In this document: positions 7,950 to 16,510 of the stretch, piece after piece
Numbering within the stretch: position 1 is the first letter of the stretch
Layout: each line of letters begins with the position of its first letter
DNA from: Chloroflexota bacterium
GTDB taxonomy: Bacteria > Chloroflexota > Anaerolineae > J102
Direction: 5' to 3'
Assembly: GCA_003353825.1 (NCBI GenBank)
Contig: PIVW01000004.1
Location: 1-35,714 of the forward strand
DNA length: 35,714 bases
Position numbers and translations under genes: made by a program
The notes under the pieces: model-generated
What the model saw: the letters and a program-made list of their open reading frames with translations, nothing else
Database searches by the model: none
Told to the model about the DNA's origin: nothing

Positions 7950-10900
7950 TTAGATATGATCGTTGCGAACGAGCGTGGCCAGGATTTCCGCCATTTCGGC
8001 ATCCTGGACCCAGCGGGGCATGTTGCTCACCCGGCGCAACATAGCCAAATACTCCAGAAGCAGAATGATTTTTTCTCTCATTCTCCAATAATCCGGCAGT
8101 TCGGTTCTGAGATAGTTCAATCCGACGCGAGAATTCTCTTCTTTGATGGCCACGTAAACGGCAAAGAGCGCCTGCCGCATCAGCGTGCCGCCGAAATCGC
8201 CACGACTGAGCATACGCCGCTCGAATTCGGTAGCTGTCTTCAGGCGGGTCTCATTGGCGCCGGTGTCGGCCAACAGTTCGGCATAAGCGGTGGCGCCAAA
8301 GCCACGCGCCAGTTCCTGATAGACGCCGTTGCGGTATTCGCCGTGCGATTCGACTTCCAACCCCTTGAGGTAGAAGCGCTCCATGGGGGACATGGTCTTC
8401 CACACATAGGATTCGATGCCGCGAGGGATGAGATGGTCGCAGGCGATTTTTACGGCGTCTTTGATGAGCTTTTCGATTTCGTTAGGCTCGCCTTTGGCCC
8501 GAGGCCGCAGGATCTCCCGTTCGGGGTTGATCTCCTCGATGGGTTGGGCGGTGAGCACCCGCAGGGCCGCGGCATAGGCCGCCAACTGATAATCGGCATC
8601 ACCGAAGTTAGGATCGCTGGCGTCGTCCAGAGCCACCATGGCGTCCAATTGGCGGCGCACCTCCAATTCCACCAGGGGAACGATTTCGTCCAAAAAAAGT
8701 GGCTCTTCCTCGCTGCATTTGCGGCACACCAGAATAACGGTTCCCTGCACATAGTTGCCCTGTTTCTGCGCCGAGTCGGTTTCGGTGGCGATAGTCCAGG
8801 CGGCGGTGACCCGCAGCCCTGCGGCCCACAGGACCATGGTCAGGTCCGCCCATACGGCTGCATCCTGGTGGGTGAACATGACCACCTGCATGCCGTCATC
8901 GGGCATGTGCTCGGAAAGATTACGGTAGGCTGCCACCATGCTCTGGCGAAAGGTGATGGGATCGTTGCCTCTTATAGCTAGCGCCCGCTTGGTATCGGTG
9001 TACCAGCCGGGAAAGAGCCGGGAAAGATGTCTTTCGTACCAGGCCAGAAAGAATTCACTCAATTCGTGATAGTTGACAGCATCGGCATAGGGTGGATCGG
9101 TTATCCAATAATCACAAATCTCATCAATGTCACGTGCGTCAATGGGTAAAACTTTCTTTGTGTTATTCAGACTTGTCTGATATGGGGTAAATCGCAAAGT
9201 TGCTGAGGCGCGTAGTTGCAGAAATCCAGCTCCTGCAAAATTATAGAGTGTGTTTAGCGCTTGATTAATGAACACTTCTCCAATATTCTTGGCGTTATTC
9301 CGATGAGGATCTACCCGGTTCAGTTTACTATTCCAGTCAGTGCACCTCGCAACCGCAAGACACCAAATAGCATCTAGTAATGTTGTACTAGATAATGACC
9401 AGGCAGTTGAAAGAAACAATCCATGCACTAACAACTGTCGTGGGGTAAAGAGGTGATGCCAGTAAGTCCAACCGCGTGTACGGATGGGTTCATCAGTTTT
9501 TGCGCCAGACTCGATGCGGCGACTGGGAATGTAGCCCTTTTCCTGCCAATCGTGAAAACGTTCCTGCAGCAGGGCCAATACTTGGTGTTCTCGAGCATGA
9601 TCCAGTGCGTTGGGAGCGCTATAATGGCGACGTTTTTTTTGTTTTAGTTCGCGGGAAGCCAACAACTGATGAAAATCGGGAAGGGCCTCCGCTTCTTCCT
9701 GGCTCAGTTCAATTCTTCGCCGCCCTACTGCGCGTTCAAAATAGGTTTCAACCCAACGGATGGCATAGAGTCGTTCCTGAAAGATGTCGTCGGATCGTGG
9801 TACGATATCGTCGCTCTGCCACATGCGCAAATGGCGACGCACCACAGCCATGGGGGTAGAAACGCCACAATGGGGACAGTTTAACCGGCTGTTCACCACG
9901 GTCCCCGCCTTCTTCGCCTGCACCATCCGCCCGCTAGAGACATTCTCGTTCACTTCGATGAAAAAGCATCGATGCGAGGGATCGGGAACGCGTTCGGCTA
10001 CGACGTTGTATTTTTCGGCAATCACCCAGTTGGGAATCAATGGAATTAGCCAACCACATTCGGGGCAGGTAGACTCGGTACAATAAAAGAAGGCATCGGC
10101 TCGCCAGTCGCGGTCATTATGCTCAATGTGCCACGTAGTGATCTGTTCATCCACCGCCTCAAAAATAGCTTCCTGGGCTTTCTGTACCTGTTGGGCCACC
10201 TCCTCACCACCACCAATAATGTTCAGGGCCGCCCAGGTCAGCAGGGTCGCCACAGGATTCAGGTCGGATCCGTAAGCATCACAGTCCAGGCGAGCAGCTT
10301 CAAAGGGTACCGAACCACCGCCGCAAAATGCATCCCCCACCCTGGGGCGGTGGTCAAAACGGCGTTGGCCTAATTCCGCCACCAACTCTGCCAGGCCGTG
10401 GGCGTCTGTGTCCAGATGGGCATTGATGGCCTCCCATGCTCCAGGTGAGGGGCCGTCAATCTGTTCAGGGCGGGCACAAAAACGGAGTTTATTGGAATAG
10501 GGCATGCGTTGGAACACTAGCTTCTGCAGAGCCCGTCTTTCCTCCCGGCTTAACCGCTTGAGTTCCCATACATCACTAACCTGTTCCAGAAACCTGTCCC
10601 GTGTGGAAGGAGGCATTTTCAGCAAATCTTCGATCAACTGTTTTTGTGGGATGCTTTTCGATTTCCGACGCAACAGCCCCTCATTATCCATGGTCATCAG
10701 CTTCAAAAAAACGTCCCGGTCTTTTTGTGGATCACCGGTGGCGGGCAACAATAGGCCCAGCAGGATGGCCCGCACCAGCACCAGGGGCTTGCGGCCCCAC
10801 CATTTGCCCAGCCCGGTCAACGTTTGGCTGGCGCCAGCTTTTCGTTCCTTGTACGCTTCGGCCGAGACCTTGGCCACGGGGAATTGGGATTCGATAAAGG

Positions 10901-10973
10901 TGGAGGCGTTGGTCAGGTCCATGGCCGCGGTCTCGTTATTCCTGTTGACCAGGGATTGCGTTGGTTCTGTCAT
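7950..10973 (-). CDS. DUF1156 adenine-type DNA methyltransferase (anti-phage associated)
   Basis: A 1007-residue amino-methyltransferase. The N-terminal DUF1156-type segment includes GLGKWWGRKPLVLVRAILLG at residues 54-73. The SAM-binding motif is DAFCGGGSVPFEAARL at 214-229, with GSDLNPVA following. The catalytic motif IV is DPPY at 626-629, within TDPPYADAVNYHE. Two zinc-ribbon-like Cys clusters, CTESTCPECG and CPHCG, lie near 298-307 and 366-370. The likely product is N6-methyladenine or N4-methylcytosine; the DPPY motif fits both. Modification would mark self DNA for the neighbouring helicases. Its ATG overlaps the DUF3780 stop by four bases, so the two are translationally coupled. It is the only full-length DUF1156 gene of three copies in the window. 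Confidence 0.92.
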   Translation of the reverse strand: MTEPTQSLVNRNNETAAMDLTNASTFIESQFPVAKVSAEAYKERKAGASQTLTGLGKWWGRKPLVLVRAILLGLLLPATGDPQKDRDVFLKLMTMDNEGLLRRKSKSIPQKQLIEDLLKMPPSTRDRFLEQVSDVWELKRLSREERRALQKLVFQRMPYSNKLRFCARPEQIDGPSPGAWEAINAHLDTDAHGLAELVAELGQRRFDHRPRVGDAFCGGGSVPFEAARLDCDAYGSDLNPVATLLTWAALNIIGGGEEVAQQVQKAQEAIFEAVDEQITTWHIEHNDRDWRADAFFYCTESTCPECGWLIPLIPNWVIAEKYNVVAERVPDPSHRCFFIEVNENVSSGRMVQAKKAGTVVNSRLNCPHCGVSTPMAVVRRHLRMWQSDDIVPRSDDIFQERLYAIRWVETYFERAVGRRRIELSQEEAEALPDFHQLLASRELKQKKRRHYSAPNALDHAREHQVLALLQERFHDWQEKGYIPSRRIESGAKTDEPIRTRGWTYWHHLFTPRQLLVHGLFLSTAWSLSSTTLLDAIWCLAVARCTDWNSKLNRVDPHRNNAKNIGEVFINQALNTLYNFAGAGFLQLRASATLRFTPYQTSLNNTKKVLPIDARDIDEICDYWITDPPYADAVNYHELSEFFLAWYERHLSRLFPGWYTDTKRALAIRGNDPITFRQSMVAAYRNLSEHMPDDGMQVVMFTHQDAAVWADLTMVLWAAGLRVTAAWTIATETDSAQKQGNYVQGTVILVCRKCSEEEPLFLDEIVPLVELEVRRQLDAMVALDDASDPNFGDADYQLAAYAAALRVLTAQPIEEINPEREILRPRAKGEPNEIEKLIKDAVKIACDHLIPRGIESYVWKTMSPMERFYLKGLEVESHGEYRNGVYQELARGFGATAYAELLADTGANETRLKTATEFERRMLSRGDFGGTLMRQALFAVYVAIKEENSRVGLNYLRTELPDYWRMREKIILLLEYLAMLRRVSNMPRWVQDAEMAEILATLVRNDHI

Positions 10974-11644
10974 ACATCTTCCTCAAGAATGGTGTCGTTG
11001 GAGTCATCATAGGCTGTCGGCGTTTCCAGCAGAGTTGGTTGGCTGCTGTCGAGTGCCCGGCGGAAATATTCGGGTGCCAGGGGTTGGTCGCTGCGAGTCG
11101 TCACGGGGTTCTCGGTCAGTGCGTAGCGCACCGCCTTACGCCATCCCCTACCCCGGTCGCTGATGCCGTGGCCCGTCGCGGCCGCTGTCTGCGTGTAGAG
11201 CCACCAGCGTTCTTCGGGGTAGAGCCCCTTCCAGTTGGCGATGGCGGTGGGAATCAGGCCGGGGTCCGCATCCTCGATGGCCCAGGCCAGCAGCACCAGC
11301 TCCTTGCCCAACTCCCGGCGCACCAGGTTGTAGCCTGTGCGCCAGACGCCAGTGTGCAAGCCCATGCGTTTCAGGCGGCGGTTGAAATCCACCCGCACCA
11401 CATCGGCGATGGCATCCCATTTGGGGCGGACTATTAGCACACGAATTTGGCCGTCCCGGTTTGCGCCTGTGGTCACCGGACTGGATCCCATCTTCTCGTT
11501 CCAGGAAAAATGTTCACTGATCTCGACATTCTTCGATGCCCCGCGGGGGATGCTCACGAGAAAATGATACTGGCTCTCGGCAGGATCAAATCCGAAGGAG
11601 CGCGACAGCAGGGAAAGGGGTTTGGCGGTGCTGCGGGCGCTCAT
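10970..11644 (-). CDS. DUF3780 protein (anti-phage associated)
   Basis: A 224-residue soluble protein recognised as DUF3780 from the segment ERWWLYTQTAAATGHGI and from KAVRYALTENPV near the end. It has no catalytic motif, membrane segment or signal that I can see. In known clusters this family sits between a DUF499 ATPase and a DUF1156 methyltransferase, as it does here: one base separates it from the DUF499 stop, and its own stop overlaps the methyltransferase start as ATGA. It is probably a structural or adaptor subunit of that machine. Its biochemical role is unknown. Confidence 0.88.
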   Translation of the reverse strand: MSARSTAKPLSLLSRSFGFDPAESQYHFLVSIPRGASKNVEISEHFSWNEKMGSSPVTTGANRDGQIRVLIVRPKWDAIADVVRVDFNRRLKRMGLHTGVWRTGYNLVRRELGKELVLLAWAIEDADPGLIPTAIANWKGLYPEERWWLYTQTAAATGHGISDRGRGWRKAVRYALTENPVTTRSDQPLAPEYFRRALDSSQPTLLETPTAYDDSNDTILEEDV

Positions 11645-11645
11645 T

Positions 11646-14600
11646 TTATTGCTTCACCTCATCGGGTTGCAATTCGGTGCGCACATCCTCCACCCAATCC
11701 AGCAGGTGTTGGCCGGTGGGGAAGTGCAGGGCCGACACATTGAGTTTCACCTGTCCTTCAGCTTGGATGCGTCGCAGCACCACAAGAGTCTCTCGAATGC
11801 TCGCGGGAGCGATGTGCTTGTCCTCAGAAGCGGAGAGTTCCAACCAATCACGGACGCGAGCCTCTCCGCCGATGATGAGCACCAGACCTGCGACCTTGGC
11901 CTCATATTTTTCCAGTTGCTCCAACCAAGTGTAAGTTTCCTGGGTGCTGCTGGTGCTCTGTTTGCGTTTCAGAATCGCTGGCAACACAGGGTCGATCTTC
12001 ACGGCCTCGTCCTGCTCCCAATCAATGGATACCGTCAGTACTTCTGATTGGATGCCATCGCGTTCAGCATAAGCCAACACCAGGGGTGCGGCCCGGGGGA
12101 TGATGAAGGGATCCTCATAGACAGCCCCCGCTAGTTTGGGGTTCGTGCCATCGGTCGTGTAATGAATGGCGGCGGGAGGCGCTGCGCGCAATTCCATGTA
12201 CTTATCTTCACCCTTCTGGAATGTCCGGTATTTCAGCGTAATACGGTTCTCCCAAATCACCGGATCGCCGGTTTCATGAACTGCGGTGGAGTCCACGCCC
12301 AGGAATGAGACGCGCAATTCACGTGTAGAGAATTCTTTGCCCTCCAGCCGAGCCGAAGCTGTGGTGGCTTCGCCACCCACATCCCAATAGACCGCGTCAC
12401 CATGCACTGGCGTGACGCGCAGCATCGCTTCGCCGGTTTCATCATTGCCTTGCAAATCCTGAACCGTCACACTGGTCTCGGGTTGGGGGAAGGGGCCTTT
12501 ATCCACGTAGCCGCCCTCTTCCCGCCAGACATCCTTGAAGATGGTGTCCGTTTTGAGATGATCAAGCGCATCAGGCATGTGCCATTGCCAGGCGGAATTG
12601 GTAGCGGCACGGCGTTTGATCTCGCTCCAAGTCATCACTTGTTGCGTGAAAAGACGTCTGTCAACCTTTTTGAGAAGGACCTCGCCGGAGATCTCATCCG
12701 TGAACTTTCTCTTGTCTCGCAAAACATCGATGATCTGTTGTTCGCCATTATAACGATTGCCGTCGAATTTCATGAAGAAATCCACAGACATTAATCCATG
12801 TGCCGTGGGATACCAAAGGGTAGTGAAAGTCTCTCGAACTGCGGAATGAAAGGTCTGACGGATACGATCGGCCAGTTCATTTGCCTGCACGATCTGGGGA
12901 TCATTGTCAAGTGTTCCATCGGCGTTTAGTTCTTCCAAAATCTGCTGGATGGCCCGCAGGCGTTTTCCCACATCCAACAGTTGCTCATAGGTGTTGCGCG
13001 TACCCGTGAGAATACCAATGCGATTTTTCCAGGTCGTGTCCTCATAAAAATCACGTAATGCCTGTTTCAGGCCACCTACCACGTCCGGCTCTGAAATCAC
13101 AAGGGCCACCTTATCCTGTTCCAGTTCGATTTCATCAATGGCAGGGAGAATCTGCAAGCGCTGGTAACACCATCGCTTTTGTGGTTTGAAAATCTCTTCC
13201 AAACGTGTTCGCAATTCCTTAAGCGCCTGCTCAGATACATAAGCCTTGACCAATGTTTCCAGCTTGGCGTTCAGGTTCTGCACATTGCGGAAATAGAGCT
13301 TGCCATCACGCGTGCTGTGCAGATACCAGGCCGAGGTGGCCAAGCGCTCCAGTACATCATTTTTCAAGCGCGACACATCCCGGCCTGGCTCGGCCAGATA
13401 AGCGACGACCTCAGGAATGGAAAGCCCCCGCACCGCGTTGTGGACATTGGCCAGGGAGGATACCAGCAGCAACTTGGCGGTGTCGGTGGCGTCAGTGGCA
13501 TCCAAATCGGCATCCAATTTTTCAGCCACCGCACTTCCCTCCGAAGCGATATCGTGGGCGATGGCATTGTCCAAAGTGCTATTGATCTGGCTTATCTCGG
13601 CGCGAGTTTCTTGATCGTTCAGATCCAGGTCGTGGGTGGCGATGAGATATTTCCGTTCGATTTTATCTGTTTCCCACAATCTGGCAGTGACAATGCGCAT
13701 CAGGCGGATGAGGCCGCGCGTCTGCTGAAATCCGGGATTTTCTCTGAAACGAGCGTACAGGTCCCGAATGCCCGGGTGGAAGGGGTAGGAGGACATGATA
13801 GCCGCCGCAAATTCCTCTGGCGACTCATTGGTGATATCCATCTGCCGGGCTTTGCGCAGCGCTTGGGCATAGCCTTGTGCCACTTCGCCGATTTCGCTTT
13901 CACCGGGCAGTTGTTTGAAGATGCGCTTCTGCAAAATATGGTAGAGCTCATCAGAATTCAGCCGCACCGGTTCGATGGTCATAGCTGAACGATGGGTCTC
14001 GTGTTCAAAATCACGCAAAACGTCGGCGATTTGCTCCCGGCCCCTATCGTAGGAAGATGCCAAATCGGTCATAATCAGCACCACGCGTTGGCAGGACGGG
14101 CGGCCAATGGCGATAAGCAGATTGGATAGGGCTGTCGCCGTGACCTCGGCCAGGTTCGAGTCGCCGATGGCGATGGAACGAGCGTTTTGGAAATAGGGTG
14201 GCAACTCATCCAACAGGATCAGAACCGTCTCGTCGGCAAAAAGATTTTCCCAGGCCTTGCGACCCGGCGCCCGCAACGGCTGATAATGGTCCTTAAACAG
14301 ATCAGACCTCTCCATTTGTTCAGCCAATGTCCCCCAAATACCATACGGTGCGTCAGTCTCACGACCGTTGAAAGCAATGACTCTGACCGGTCCCAAAGAA
14401 GCATCCGGATGGTAAAAGCCGCCGACAATCTGCTCCCGAAATTCGGGATGGCGGGCCAGCAATCCCAGCACCAGCAGGTTATGCGTCTTACCACCCCCCA
14501 TGGCCTGCTTCAACATAAATACTCCCTGGTCCGACTTTCCCTCCAACCGTCGGAAAGTTTGATCCAACAGGGTCTTCATCCCCTCGGTGATATAGTTCTC

Positions 14601-14723
14601 CTCGAAGAACTCGTTGGGATCAATGGTCTCCTCCACCAAATCTGTCAGATCAAGGACGGTGTCGCGCTTTTGTGGATCAAAGACGGTTGGGCGAGGTTCA
14701 CAGAGTTGTCGTAAAGACTTCAT
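11646..14723 (-). CDS. DUF499 AAA-type ATPase, copy 1 (anti-phage associated)
   Basis: A 1025-residue large P-loop ATPase of the DUF499 family, related in layout to BREX and DISARM accessory ATPases. Walker A is AMGGGKTH at residues 74-81 and Walker B is VLILLDELPP at about 167-176. Family landmarks include YPFHPGIRDLYARF and the arginine-rich GFQQTRGLIRLMRIV. Near the C-terminus IHYTTDGTNPKLAGAVYED resembles the small chitobiase-C-terminal-like beta fold. I start it at 14723 because AGGAG precedes that ATG by eight bases; the longer frame to 14843 has no binding site. It is first in the intact operon, reached from the promoter at 14947-14976 through a leader of about 215 bases. Confidence 0.92.
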   Translation of the reverse strand: MKSLRQLCEPRPTVFDPQKRDTVLDLTDLVEETIDPNEFFEENYITEGMKTLLDQTFRRLEGKSDQGVFMLKQAMGGGKTHNLLVLGLLARHPEFREQIVGGFYHPDASLGPVRVIAFNGRETDAPYGIWGTLAEQMERSDLFKDHYQPLRAPGRKAWENLFADETVLILLDELPPYFQNARSIAIGDSNLAEVTATALSNLLIAIGRPSCQRVVLIMTDLASSYDRGREQIADVLRDFEHETHRSAMTIEPVRLNSDELYHILQKRIFKQLPGESEIGEVAQGYAQALRKARQMDITNESPEEFAAAIMSSYPFHPGIRDLYARFRENPGFQQTRGLIRLMRIVTARLWETDKIERKYLIATHDLDLNDQETRAEISQINSTLDNAIAHDIASEGSAVAEKLDADLDATDATDTAKLLLVSSLANVHNAVRGLSIPEVVAYLAEPGRDVSRLKNDVLERLATSAWYLHSTRDGKLYFRNVQNLNAKLETLVKAYVSEQALKELRTRLEEIFKPQKRWCYQRLQILPAIDEIELEQDKVALVISEPDVVGGLKQALRDFYEDTTWKNRIGILTGTRNTYEQLLDVGKRLRAIQQILEELNADGTLDNDPQIVQANELADRIRQTFHSAVRETFTTLWYPTAHGLMSVDFFMKFDGNRYNGEQQIIDVLRDKRKFTDEISGEVLLKKVDRRLFTQQVMTWSEIKRRAATNSAWQWHMPDALDHLKTDTIFKDVWREEGGYVDKGPFPQPETSVTVQDLQGNDETGEAMLRVTPVHGDAVYWDVGGEATTASARLEGKEFSTRELRVSFLGVDSTAVHETGDPVIWENRITLKYRTFQKGEDKYMELRAAPPAAIHYTTDGTNPKLAGAVYEDPFIIPRAAPLVLAYAERDGIQSEVLTVSIDWEQDEAVKIDPVLPAILKRKQSTSSTQETYTWLEQLEKYEAKVAGLVLIIGGEARVRDWLELSASEDKHIAPASIRETLVVLRRIQAEGQVKLNVSALHFPTGQHLLDWVEDVRTELQPDEVKQ

Positions 14724-14861
14724 AGGACGGCTCCTACATAATCTTGAAGCATGGATAAAGAATATCGGATTAGTCGAACAGCTATCGAAACTTGATGGAT
14801 GCGTAGATGCGTAGCATACGTGGGGAGAATCACGTGTCCGCAACTGTCTTTCTTTTGTGCA

Positions 14862-14937
14862 TTTTCATCAGTTCAAACGATATCAATCTCTGTCAGGATA
14901 TCAAAGGACGCCACTCTATCGCTCAAATTGATGAAAA
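14862..14937. promoter_or_regulatory. 9-bp inverted repeat in the leader of the intact operon
   Basis: TTTTCATCA at 14862-14870 and TGATGAAAA at 14929-14937 are exact reverse complements 58 bases apart. They lie just downstream of the predicted transcription start, inside the unusually long leader of the DUF499 copy 1 operon. They could be paired operator half-sites or the base of an RNA stem. Confidence 0.35.
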
Positions 14938-14946
14938 CTGTATCAC

Positions 14947-14976
14947 ATCATACCAACCCAAACAGCAAAACGCCAA
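14947..14976 (-). promoter_or_regulatory. sigma70-type promoter of the intact DUF499 operon
   Basis: On the minus strand, TTGGCG (14976-14971) and TATGAT (14952-14947) are 18 bases apart. The same arrangement is kept in all four module copies, which supports function. Transcription should start near 14940 and run to the terminator at about 3.1 kb. Confidence 0.6.
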
Positions 14977-15003
14977 AGCGACTAACCAACTGCCCAGCCA
15001 CGC

Positions 15004-15028
15004 AAAAACATCCAGGAACCAAGCCTGG
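15004..15028 (-). terminator. terminator-like hairpin in module copy A
   Basis: On the minus strand CCAGG (15028-15024) pairs with CCTGG (15016-15012) around a 7-nt loop, followed after three bases by five T residues. The equivalent place in copies B and C has different stem sequences but keeps pairing and the T-run. It would stop readthrough from the upstream unit. Confidence 0.5.
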
Positions 15029-15181
15029 GCTTTCAAGATAGGCGCAGCACGATGCTGGGGAACAGGTCAGTTTTCGTGCGAAAGAAGAAGGGTGGTGGCA
15101 GGTGGCCGGGCCTAGCGGCTTTTTGGTTTAGTCGGTGGGCATGGGTCCCTAGAAATGAGTTGCGTTGGGCATAGGTGTTGT

Positions 15182-15895
15182 TCAGTCGATGACCTCGACC
15201 AAGCCGCTTTCAGCAATAGCATGATCGGTGGTGAGTAGAGGCGTGAAATAGGGTTGCAACTTGGGTTTGACCAATTCGTACCAGCGATTACCCCATTTGC
15301 GGATATCATCGGCCAGGGAGCGGCCATAGTGGGCTGGATACTCGAGCGTGGTCTTGAGAATGACGGCCGCCACAGGGTTGAGGTCATTGGCGATGGTGGT
15401 AAAGCCGTAGCGTAAGGCTTCGAAGGGAATGGAACCGCCGCCAGCAAAAGGGTCGAGCACGGTGAGGTCGCGTGTGCCCCAAGTGTATTCAAGTAAATCA
15501 CCCAGCATATCAAGGTCGTCGATGGAGGGATTGGTTGAAAATGCACGAGGGTAGGAATAGGGGTTCCTGATAAATTTCCCTTCTTGGCGTGCTAATAACA
15601 GAGCCCTTCGTCCGGCAACAGGGTCACCAAAGATGCCCAAAAAGCGAAGAAACCAGGCATGATATGTTTCTTCGGCGGGGAACTCCTTTCGAAGATTCTC
15701 CGGCCAATCCTCCGACCAGCCTGGTAATACCCCACCCAGGATGGCGGCGCGACTGATCGTCAGTGGACGGCGCGCCCACCACACGTGTAATCGGTTGAGT
15801 GGGGGTTAACGTGCGGCGCTGGCGTCGCGTAAACTTTCAGCACCGACTTTTTCAAAAGGCATCCAGGATTCGATGAGGAGGGGAGGTGGGGTCAT
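15182..15895 (-). pseudogene. DUF1156-type methyltransferase, N-terminal remnant with early stop
   Basis: The reading frame starts at ATG 15895, overlapping the DUF4276 stop as ATGA, and gives LLIESWMPFEKVGAESLRD. An in-frame TAA at codon 30 (15806-15808) then interrupts it, and the same frame continues PPLNRLHVWWARRPLTISRA. This is the classic start of DUF1156 methyltransferases; a SAM motif DPFAGGGSIPFEALRYG follows. After about 215 codons the frame runs without a break into PLLTTDHAIAESGLVEVID, which is the end of a PIN toxin, at the edge of spacer module A. Catalytic DPPY and everything downstream are missing. An internal GTG at 15784 could still give a 200-residue SAM-fold fragment. Confidence 0.8.
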
Positions 15896-16494
15896 GGGGT
15901 TACGCGTCCCTCTGTGGAGGCAACCAATTCCTCTACCGCGTGAAGCAGGCGGCGAAACGAGCGGGAACGTTGGCTTGCCAAATTGAGATCGATTTTTGAG
16001 GCCATACTCGGTTGCTGTAAGGTTTCCTTGTAAATTCGTCCTGGTGGCATTTGTTCGGTCAGCCATTCCTTCGCTCCCCGACGATCCTCCACATTACCCT
16101 CGTAGGTAAGGCCTTCAGGGAGGTCGTAGCTTCCGCCCAGCGTTTCCAGGCTGGCTAGAAACCAGGTCTCAAATTCTCGGTACGCAAACACAATGGCGAC
16201 CGGCAATTTGGGCGAAAGAGTGCGTATTTCTTGCGCCAATTGGATAGCCTCTATTTCGGGACAGCCGTCATCCAGGTCCAGCACAATGAGAATGGCTGCG
16301 GCGTCGTTCTCCTGTTGAGCGTAGCGTAGATAATTCTCCAGTTTTTGACGTAAAACGTGGAGGCTGAAGGCCTTTTTGGGACCGCCTATCTGCCATCGGT
16401 ATTCCTGAAAATGTTCGCCCAAAACTCGTCTGAGCAACAGGGGAACAGCGGTGACGTCGCCATCTCCTTCGACAATGGGAATAATAACCGGCAT
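15892..16494 (-). CDS. DUF4276 TOPRIM-like protein
   Basis: A 200-residue protein of the DUF4276 family, a TOPRIM-like fold. The N-terminal strand IIPIVEGDGDVTAVPLLL carries the conserved Glu, and ILIVLDLDDGCPEI carries the acidic DxD-type motif. FAYREFETWFLASLETLGG is also a family hallmark. It follows the 382-residue ATPase by 16 bases, giving an ABC ATPase plus TOPRIM-effector pair of the same general design as PARIS (AriA with AriB). In PARIS the ATPase holds the TOPRIM protein until a phage trigger appears; applying that here is inference. Its stop overlaps the start of the decayed methyltransferase. Confidence 0.85.
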   Translation of the reverse strand: MPVIIPIVEGDGDVTAVPLLLRRVLGEHFQEYRWQIGGPKKAFSLHVLRQKLENYLRYAQQENDAAAILIVLDLDDGCPEIEAIQLAQEIRTLSPKLPVAIVFAYREFETWFLASLETLGGSYDLPEGLTYEGNVEDRRGAKEWLTEQMPPGRIYKETLQQPSMASKIDLNLASQRSRSFRRLLHAVEELVASTEGRVTP

Positions 16495-16510
16495 TTTTTA
16501 CACCCTATCC

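Larger units (their letters stand above)
14946..15242 (-). repeat. spacer module, copy A
   Basis: One of four same-orientation copies. Read on the minus strand, it begins in the last codons of a PIN toxin gene (stop at 15182-15184). It passes through the conserved core with inverted repeat GCACGA/TCGTGC (15047-15052 and 15074-15079) and a terminator-like hairpin, and ends at a sigma70-type promoter. It is close to the 31.1 kb copy in the core and to the 23.5 kb copy at the PIN end. It separates a decayed methyltransferase upstream from the intact DUF499 operon downstream. Confidence 0.85.
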
